A DNA stretch of 39,286 nucleotides from Dysgonomonas sp. HGC4 (lineage in GTDB: Bacteria > Bacteroidota > Bacteroidia > Bacteroidales > Dysgonomonadaceae). Below, in pieces: positions 33,756 to 39,286 of the stretch. Every line of letters starts with the position of its first letter. Positions within the stretch are counted from its first letter, which is position 1. The stretch covers positions 1 to 39,286 of the forward strand of contig NZ_CVRU01000034.1 of NCBI RefSeq assembly GCF_001261715.1. The letters run 5' to 3'. Made by a program: the position numbers and the translations under genes. The notes under the pieces were generated by a model, which did no database searches, had not been told where the DNA came from, and saw nothing but the letters and a program-made list of their open reading frames with translations.

Positions 33756-34316
33756 CTATAAAAGAGATTTTCGTATGCGGGTGAGGTGTCGGGTAGATAT
33801 GCCCAGATAGGAGGCAATATAGTGTAAAGGAATGTGCTTTACATACTCTGAATTGTTCTTCTCGAGTAGCATATAACGCTTTGTAGCATCGTCTTTTTGA
33901 AATGAAATGATACGTTCTTCAAGTTTCAGGTATTGCATTTCGGTAAGTATTCGTCCGAATTCCTGCCATTCGGCACTTGTCTGATAAAGATAGTCCAGAT
34001 CAGTTTTTTGCAGCACTTCTATTTCTGTATCAAGAATAGCTTGGATGTTTTCGTTAGTGGGAACTTGCGTTATAAAACTGGAGAATGCAGACATAAGTTC
34101 TCCTTCAAAAGTAATGCAGTTTATAAGCTCTTCACCTTCTCCGTCTATAAAATAAGAGCGTAATACGCCCGATCTTATAAATGCTATTTCTTTGCAAATA
34201 TTACCCGATTGAATAAGAAATTCTCCTTTCTTGATTTTTCTCTGAGAAAGAAAAGGGTCTATTCTATCTAATTCTTCTGGCGATAGTATATTGAGTGAGG
34301 CGAAATGTTTTTTCAT
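33756..34316 (-). CDS. Crp/Fnr-family transcription regulator
   Basis: This 186-aa protein has a cyclic-nucleotide-binding-like beta barrel (residues about 25-115: KKGEFLIQSGNICKEIAFIRSGVLRSYF) and a short C-terminal helix-turn-helix (IPLHYIASYLGISTRHLTRIRK). There are no Fnr-type cysteine clusters, so it probably does not carry an iron-sulphur cluster. Such short cNMP-binding regulators with ISTRHLTRIRK ends are widespread in Bacteroidota, often beside small redox enzymes they may control. Its neighbour downstream is the Rossmann/quinone-reductase pair, 55 nt away. The effector is unknown. Confidence 0.87.
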   Translation of the reverse strand: MKKHFASLNILSPEELDRIDPFLSQRKIKKGEFLIQSGNICKEIAFIRSGVLRSYFIDGEGEELINCITFEGELMSAFSSFITQVPTNENIQAILDTEIEVLQKTDLDYLYQTSAEWQEFGRILTEMQYLKLEERIISFQKDDATKRYMLLEKNNSEYVKHIPLHYIASYLGISTRHLTRIRKSLL

Positions 34317-34345
34317 TTTCTTATGTCATTATATAGAGTAGTATC

Positions 34346-35140
34346 TTAGCAATCGAACTGATTGTTTGCTTCGTCTATTGCTCTAACTATTTCGTTATCT
34401 ATTGCGGGAGAAGAGAGGAAGAGTGTAACTCTTCTTTCTTCATAGTCGCGAGATGTGTCGAAAACGAAATCGGGTTTGCCGTCTTCATCCAGATCACCAA
34501 TGAATAAAATCTGTACAAAGGTATCGTTAAAGGTGGGTATCGACAGTAGTAACTGCTCTTTTCCGTTGGTCGATAGATAGAGTTTGTAATTGATTACAGA
34601 TTCATTGCTATAACCTATTGAAAAACCAGGAGCTAAATATACCTTGTCTTGCTGGGGAACAATGCCTTCGCCTCTAAGGGTGTACTTTTGATTATTGAGT
34701 GTAAAGTCTATCTTCTCTCCCGGTTGAAGAGCATTTACTTCGGGCATGATAGCTTTGGGTTGCTTCTCTTTTTGGGTAAGCCCCTTAATCATTAATATAT
34801 TATTGGCCGACGATACATAGGTGATAGAATCCTGTAAACAGTCGTTATAATCTTTGCCAATTGAAATGTCTGATTTTGTAAGAGAAAAGCTATTTGTCTC
34901 TTCATCTTTAGAAAAATCGTACCAATCTTCTGAGAGCATGTGTTCGAAGTCCGAAGGTTCGTAGCCACTGTATGCCCAATTGATGAATATACTTACGTCT
35001 TGGTTATCAAATTCTTCAGGAAAGAGTGGATCAAGCTCTATGTATACAGTGTCGTTTGTTGCAGGAGTTAGTGCATAGCAAGCTTTTGTATTTGCTACAC
35101 TTATCAACAGTGTTGCAAACAGTACTATTATATATTTCAT
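34346..35140 (-). CDS. Secreted hypothetical protein with an FG-GAP-like motif
   Basis: This 264-aa protein has a signal peptide ending near TKACYA. The C-terminal region holds FIGDLDEDGKPDFVFDTS, an FG-GAP/EF-hand-like calcium loop (D.D.DG..D). No enzymatic motif is recognised. It is probably periplasmic. It is followed by the Crp/Fnr gene after 29 nt, but a shared role is not evident. The name should stay hypothetical. Confidence 0.7.
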   Translation of the reverse strand: MKYIIVLFATLLISVANTKACYALTPATNDTVYIELDPLFPEEFDNQDVSIFINWAYSGYEPSDFEHMLSEDWYDFSKDEETNSFSLTKSDISIGKDYNDCLQDSITYVSSANNILMIKGLTQKEKQPKAIMPEVNALQPGEKIDFTLNNQKYTLRGEGIVPQQDKVYLAPGFSIGYSNESVINYKLYLSTNGKEQLLLSIPTFNDTFVQILFIGDLDEDGKPDFVFDTSRDYEERRVTLFLSSPAIDNEIVRAIDEANNQFDC

Positions 35141-35232
35141 CTCTTGTACAAATGATGTTAGTTATTGTTTCTTGATGCTGTGAAAACACACAGTTATTTA
35201 TTTGGCTAACCCTAAGATAAGACTAGCTTTTT

Positions 35233-35240
35233 CAAAAGTA
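35233..35240 (-). promoter_or_regulatory. -7-like box for the FG-GAP-motif gene
   Basis: On the minus strand TACTTTTG (35240-35233) matches TAnnTTTG, with no -33 match, about 90 nt before the start codon. Confidence 0.35.
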
Positions 35241-35268
35241 ATAATAAAGCACGAGAGTTTTAAGTTTG

Positions 35269-36201
35269 TTATTCAGCCAAAGCCGAATCTTTATAAACGC
35301 CCCTTGTGTCTGTACTTATTACAATATCATGATCCTCAAACATATCATCATTACTACATATAATAGTTGTAGTCTTGTCTTGATTAAATGCTATCTCGGT
35401 GAGGGTTATCCGTTCCTTAAACTCCTCTAAGGTTAAAGGTGTAGGTTCTGCATCACTCTCATCCTCGGGTTCTTCCAGCCAATAATCGTTTTTCAGTTCG
35501 AGCATCGAAGGGTACATACTTCTGATAGCTTTCTCGTAAAATTTCTCAGCCATCAGTTTTTCAGCATGATCTATAATGGGTGACAGGCTTTCTCCTACGG
35601 TTACAAAGATTGTAATTCTAACGGGAGTATCATCAATTTTTATAACAGTACCATACTCTTCCTCTTCAAGCTCTAATGTGCCGAATGCCTTGCTATCAAT
35701 CGATTCTATGCTCGGTATCACATATTGTTGACATGAAAGGGTGTTGAATGCTTCCTCTATCTCGTCTTCGGTAGCTATACCGTAGATAGGTTTCAGCTTC
35801 TTTTCGATTTCTGTTATAGTGGTTGTGATTGTCTTTTCGTCCGACAGAATGTCTAGCGTCTGGTGGTCAAGTAGCCTGATTTTGGGGTTTCGCAGGTTAT
35901 TAGGTATGCAGTAACTATTGGTAGAGCCTCCTTTAGGGCTCAGTTGTACAATGGTAATACCCCATTGTTGATCGTCGGAAGATTCATTGCTTCCGTTTTT
36001 GTTTGGCTCCGAATTGAGGATACACCTCTCGTTGTCCTGATTTTCTACTCTAAACTGTCGTCGTATAATCATTGTACCGTATTCTTTATCTACGGTGCAT
36101 CCTGATGTATAACTGGCAGTCATGTGATTTAATTCTCTAATATCACCCTCTTGTGCTTTCTTTAGCATGCCAAGAAGATCTTTAATCTCCCATCCAGTCA
36201 T
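35269..36201 (-). CDS. Cytoplasmic protein with a DUF2262-like C-terminal domain
   Basis: This 310-aa soluble protein has no signal peptide. The C-terminal 130 residues (VTVGESLSPIIDHAEKLM...YWLEE...LTLEEFKERITLTEIAFNQDKTTTIICSNDD.F.DHDIVIS) recall DUF2262, a domain of unknown function often found in immunity-like or stress-related proteins. The recognition is from pattern memory. The N-terminal half, with many acidic residues and GITIVQLSPKGGSTNSY, is not recognised. It stands alone between a secreted hypothetical and hcp. An 8-bp inverted repeat lies 43 nt before its start. Confidence 0.6.
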   Translation of the reverse strand: MTGWEIKDLLGMLKKAQEGDIRELNHMTASYTSGCTVDKEYGTMIIRRQFRVENQDNERCILNSEPNKNGSNESSDDQQWGITIVQLSPKGGSTNSYCIPNNLRNPKIRLLDHQTLDILSDEKTITTTITEIEKKLKPIYGIATEDEIEEAFNTLSCQQYVIPSIESIDSKAFGTLELEEEEYGTVIKIDDTPVRITIFVTVGESLSPIIDHAEKLMAEKFYEKAIRSMYPSMLELKNDYWLEEPEDESDAEPTPLTLEEFKERITLTEIAFNQDKTTTIICSNDDMFEDHDIVISTDTRGVYKDSALAE

Positions 36202-36510
36202 AGCCCTATTGAGTAAATAAAATATGTAATGAACTATTTAGAGATATAACAAATTTTAGTTGTTATAGTTCCCAAAGTATAATAAAGATCATAGACCTTA
36301 CTTAATTCTAACATAAGTTTTCCTAAGGTACTGAAAATATTGAATAAAAAGCAATTACGGTTCTCTTTTTCTATGCCGATTATGAAATTTTAAGGGATGT
36401 ATATAACCCTAGAATAGCTAAATAACCTAAAAAAGAGTTTGTTAGTTGTAGCGATAGAGAACCTTCAATATCTGGTCAATTTTTGAGGAAGTGCATAATA
36501 TTAACCACAG
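36202..36510. other. Intergenic region with an inverted repeat
   Basis: No gene is supported. TATAACAA (36244-36251) and TTGTTATA (36259-36266) form a perfect 8-bp inverted repeat around 7 nt, upstream of the minus-strand DUF2262-like gene. It may be an operator or hairpin. The rest is AT-rich with no clear signal. Confidence 0.4.
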
Positions 36511-36555
36511 TGTAACATATGATACAAACCAATGGATATAGTTTCTCTAGTTTTG
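36511..36555 (+). promoter_or_regulatory. hcp promoter with Crp/Fnr-type palindrome
   Basis: TGTAACATATGATACA (36511-36526) is a 16-bp palindrome with one mismatch. TAGTTTTG (36548-36555) is a full -7 box with no -33 TTTG. With a start near 36562 the palindrome is centred about 43 nt upstream, the place of a class II activator. HcpR-type Crp/Fnr regulators are known to control hcp in Bacteroidota and other groups, so a nitrosative-stress activator is inferred. Confidence 0.55.
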
Positions 36556-36586
36556 TGTCATTAAATGATCAACCACTAAAATATAT

Positions 36587-38236
36587 ATGACCATGAGTAA
36601 TATGTTTTGTTTTCAATGCCAAGAGACATCCAAAGGAACAGGATGCGAAATAATGGGTGTTTGTGGAAAAACTCCCGAAGTGTCGGATATTCAAGACCTA
36701 CTGCTAGCCGTAGCACGTGGTGTTGCTGTATATAATGATGCTTTGAGAAGCGAGAATAATGCTTCGCTCGAAGCCGATAAGTTTGTTGTAGATGCTATGT
36801 TTATAAGCATTACCAACGCTAACTTCGATTTCGAAGCGATTAAGAATAAAGTGAAAGAAGGTTTGGCTTTGAAGAAGAGGCTGGCTGCTCAGTTAGTAAA
36901 TACTCCTGCCAATCTTCCTGACGAATGTCTTTGGGATGGCGACGAGTCTGAGTTTATGACTAAAGCCAAAGAAGTAGGCGTATTGCGTACCAAAGATGAG
37001 GACATTCGTTCGTTGAAAGAATTGGTGCATTACGGTTTGAAAGGTATGGCTGCTTATGCTGAGCATGCTTACAATCTTGATAAAGTAGATGCTGAACTGT
37101 CGAGTTTTATGCAACGTGCTTTAGTACAGTTGACTCGCGAAGATATTTCGGTAAACGAATTAATTGCTTTAACTCTCGAAACCGGTAAATACGGTGTGCA
37201 GGCTATGGCATTGTTAGATGCTGCCAATACAGGTAAGTATGGTAACCCCGAAATTACGGAAGTAAATATCGGAGTAAGCACCAATCCCGGTATATTGATT
37301 AGTGGACACGACCTTCGTGATATTGAGGATCTTTTGATTCAGACCGAAGGAACGGGCATAGATGTATATACTCACAGCGAAATGTTACCTGCTCACTACT
37401 ATCCTGAACTGAAAAAATACAAACACTTGGTAGGAAACTACGGCGGTGCATGGTGGCAACAAAAAGAAGATTTCGATTCGTTCAATGGTCCTATTCTCTT
37501 TACAACGAACTGTATAGTACCCCCTTCTAAATCGGCATCATATCGCGGTCGTATCTTTACAACGGGAGCAGCGGGTCTTGACGGTGCAAAACATATTGCG
37601 GAACGTAAAGACGGACAGCCAAAAGATTTCTCTGAAATTATAGCAATGGCTAAAATTTCTCAAGCTCCCCGCGAAATTGAAACAGGATCTATTGTTGGAG
37701 GTTTTGCTCACAACCAAGTAATTGCTTTGGCAGATAAAGTAGTAGAGGCAGTTAAAAGCGGAGCTATACGTAAATTCTTTGTAATGGCTGGATGCGATGG
37801 TCGTATGAAAAGCCGTAACTATTATACCGAATTTGCAGAAGCGTTACCTAAAGATACAGTTATACTTACCGCAGGATGCGCAAAATACAGATATAATAAA
37901 CTTCCATTGGGCGATATAGGTGGTATACCTCGTGTATTGGATGCCGGACAATGTAACGACAGTTATTCGTTAGCCGTTATAGCTCTGAAATTGAAAGAGG
38001 TATTCGGACTAGAGGATATTAACGATCTGCCTATTGTTTACAATATTGCTTGGTACGAGCAAAAAGCTGTGATTGTTTTACTTGCTTTGTTGCACTTAGG
38101 TGTGAAAAATATTCACTTAGGACCAACTTTACCCGGATTTTTATCTCCGAATGTAGCTAAAGTGCTTATTGAGAATTTTGGAATAGGTGGAATCACCAAC
38201 GTAGAAGACGATATGCAAGCATTTCTTGCTAGCTAA
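36587..38236 (+). CDS. hcp: Hydroxylamine reductase / hybrid cluster protein
   Basis: This 549-aa, full-length cytoplasmic hybrid-cluster protein reduces hydroxylamine in vitro and acts in nitric-oxide and nitrosative-stress defence. The N-terminal cysteine motif Cys8, Cys11, Cys20, Cys26 ([16 protein letters not shown]) binds the Fe-S cubane. Hybrid-cluster ligands lie in [33 protein letters not shown] and [12 protein letters not shown] codons at 36587, 36593 and 36602 are all possible; homologues usually begin at MFCFQCQE, so the third is likely in practice. It is monocistronic, with a regulated promoter upstream and a strong terminator downstream. Confidence 0.95.
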   Translation: MTMSNMFCFQCQETSKGTGCEIMGVCGKTPEVSDIQDLLLAVARGVAVYNDALRSENNASLEADKFVVDAMFISITNANFDFEAIKNKVKEGLALKKRLAAQLVNTPANLPDECLWDGDESEFMTKAKEVGVLRTKDEDIRSLKELVHYGLKGMAAYAEHAYNLDKVDAELSSFMQRALVQLTREDISVNELIALTLETGKYGVQAMALLDAANTGKYGNPEITEVNIGVSTNPGILISGHDLRDIEDLLIQTEGTGIDVYTHSEMLPAHYYPELKKYKHLVGNYGGAWWQQKEDFDSFNGPILFTTNCIVPPSKSASYRGRIFTTGAAGLDGAKHIAERKDGQPKDFSEIIAMAKISQAPREIETGSIVGGFAHNQVIALADKVVEAVKSGAIRKFFVMAGCDGRMKSRNYYTEFAEALPKDTVILTAGCAKYRYNKLPLGDIGGIPRVLDAGQCNDSYSLAVIALKLKEVFGLEDINDLPIVYNIAWYEQKAVIVLLALLHLGVKNIHLGPTLPGFLSPNVAKVLIENFGIGGITNVEDDMQAFLAS

Positions 38237-38275
38237 GTATTCTTTTTGATTCGGAAGATCAACTGTAATTATCTT

Positions 38276-38311
38276 AAAAAGCCCTTCATTATACATTATG
38301 AAGGGCTTTTT
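38276..38311. terminator. Bidirectional terminator between hcp and the SRPBCC gene
   Basis: AAAAAGCCCTTCAT (38276-38289) pairs perfectly with ATGAAGGGCTTTTT (38298-38311) around eight nt. A and T tracts suit both convergent genes. Confidence 0.9.
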
Positions 38312-38337
38312 CTATGTGTTAGAAGCTATCTTTCTCT

Positions 38338-38766
38338 TTAAAAATGTCTCTCTTGATACGGAGTTCCTGTTCCATTTTCGCAATACTCTTTTAAACTGAG
38401 AAGAAACATCGCCCAGTTGTAGTTACACCAACGATAATATTCGGTAATCTTTCGCCAGTTTTCGTGACGTAAAACAACCGAAGTAACTCCGTTTTTCTCC
38501 GAAAGGTCAAAAGATATGCTTGTGCCTATCCATTCGGGATCAGAAGATGTGCATTCCCATACGATCTTTTTATTTTCGACCAATTCAACTATTTTCATTT
38601 TAGTGGCATCTTCGTCGTCAAAATAAAATTCATTCACAAAATTAAGCTTAGGTTTTACAACTAGCTTAGTTGTCCATATTCTGCCCAATCCATTTTGTGT
38701 TACAAGTGCCTCATACACTCCTGAGATGGGAGCTTTTATGTAGTTAATATGCTCTATTTTTTCCAT
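38338..38766 (-). CDS. SRPBCC (START/AHSA1-like) domain protein
   Basis: This is a 142-aa cytoplasmic helix-grip protein. HINYIKAPISGVYEALVTQNGLGRIWT is the N-terminal signature, and WECTSSDPEWIGTSISFDL and VTSVVLRHENWRKITEYYRWCNYNWAMFLLSLKEYCENG follow the AHSA1/START-like pattern, which binds small hydrophobic ligands or Hsp90. The ligand is unknown. It has no clear cotranscribed partner. Confidence 0.85.
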   Translation of the reverse strand: MEKIEHINYIKAPISGVYEALVTQNGLGRIWTTKLVVKPKLNFVNEFYFDDEDATKMKIVELVENKKIVWECTSSDPEWIGTSISFDLSEKNGVTSVVLRHENWRKITEYYRWCNYNWAMFLLSLKEYCENGTGTPYQERHF

Positions 38767-38907
38767 ATATAATAATAGTTTTAAACACGACCAAGATAGT
38801 ATGTTTAATTCTGAATAACAATCTTTTTATCGGATAGGGTGCTTTAATGAGATGTGGAGAGAAGACTGTCTTGTAGTTAGATCTTATAGGTGCTTTTGTA
38901 TAAAACA

Positions 38908-38941
38908 AAAAAAGATCGGAAAGAAATTCCGACCTTTTTTT
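38908..38941 (-). terminator. Hairpin with A and T tracts near the right end
   Basis: AAAAAAGATCGGAA pairs with TTCCGACCTTTTTT, one A-C mismatch, loop AGAAA. It could terminate in both directions. On the minus strand it stands just after the stop codon of the small open frame at 38956-39102, which supports that frame being the end of a real transcript. Confidence 0.65.
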
Positions 38942-38955
38942 CCTTTATACAGATT

Positions 38956-39102
38956 TTAGTGTTGTTTAGCTACCATAAGTTGTTGTTCAATTTCTGTTGT
39001 TTGTAGATAGCCTCGATGCTTATCACTAAGCAATTCTTCATAAATACTGCTCGTTAATGTGTGTTGTTGTATATAAGACGCATTGCTATGCTGTTCGTTG
39101 CA
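38956..39102 (-). CDS. Small open frame without ATG, possible gene remnant
   Basis: The minus strand is open for 48 codons up to TAA at 38958-38956, encoding NEQHSNASYIQQHTLTSS, IYEELLSDKHRGYL, and a Glu/Gln-rich LMVAKQH end. The composition is protein-like and a terminator follows at once. There is no ATG except close to the end, and a stop precedes the frame. It may be a short gene using a rare start or a decayed 3' end. No homology is recognised. The remaining 39103-39286 is very AT-rich and shows nothing else. Confidence 0.25.
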   Translation of the reverse strand, partial: CNEQHSNASYIQQHTLTSSIYEELLSDKHRGYLQTTEIEQQLMVAKQH

Positions 39103-39286
39103 TTATATTATGCCCTTTTTTGGGTTTTTTCTTGTTTATTCTTGTTAACTATCAGTATATAAAGTTTTTATTATTGTGTTATTTTGAAAAAATAATATGC
39201 TAAAATAATTCAATTATTTATATTATCGACTATCAATCTTTAATAAAAATGCAATACCAACAAATATTTTCCGTTATATAACAAGA

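Noticed and set aside
39060-39100. Remote leader-like sequence on the minus strand (TGCGTCTT shared with 88-95 region)
   Set aside because: The match is about eight bases long and no leader hairpins are present.

Overview
The window reads as a chromosomal segment of a Bacteroidota gut-type bacterium, most likely Bacteroidales and possibly Dysgonomonas or a relative. The evidence is AT-rich DNA, SusC/SusD and hybrid two-component system (HTCS) genes, TAnnTTTG-type -7 promoter boxes, start codons without Shine-Dalgarno sequences, and FISUMP, GH109 and Hcp proteins typical of this group. The genus is inferred, not proven. No rRNA, tRNA, CRISPR array or insertion sequence was seen.

Region 1 (1-5944) holds two tandem operons of three secreted paralogues each. 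Each protein has a signal peptide, a constant N-terminal module (QVGINT..P.G.FHID, then GN.GIGTL.P, then a LvSd.nG.asW box) and a strongly divergent C-terminal beta-rich domain. The first gene of each operon is preceded by the same 311-nt leader, starting at the edge of a (GA)n microsatellite and ending in an intrinsic-terminator-like hairpin about 35 nt before the start codon. The leader, the microsatellite and the constant/variable proteins together are the best candidate for an undescribed system: attenuated or phase-variable expression of a variable surface protein family.

Region 2 (5945-6823) is a lone gene resembling a phage tail-assembly-chaperone. Its 3' part appears to be coding in two frames (frame 0 and -1), with homopolymer slippery runs.

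Region 3 (about 6824-26590) is a polysaccharide-utilisation locus. It contains a long leader with an (AC)18 microsatellite and another terminator-like hairpin, then susC, susD, a kbl plus SDR-type threonine dehydrogenase pair (threonine to glycine and acetyl-CoA), a FISUMP surface protein, a hybrid two-component regulator, and the exo-enzymes GH105, GH2, GH29 and GH109. The enzyme set suits a fucosylated, galactose- and alpha-GalNAc-containing glycan that also carries unsaturated uronic acid. The exact substrate is inferred.

Region 4 (26591-36201) is mostly minus strand: a Big_2 lipoprotein, two paralogous internally duplicated proteins, an NlpC/P60 hydrolase, a plus-strand TPM-domain protein, a flavodoxin-like quinone reductase with a saccharopine-dehydrogenase-like protein and a Crp/Fnr regulator, a secreted hypothetical, and a DUF2262-like protein. 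Region 5 (36202-39286) has hcp behind a promoter with a Crp/Fnr-type palindrome at an activator position, an SRPBCC protein, a small ATG-less open frame, and AT-rich DNA to the end.
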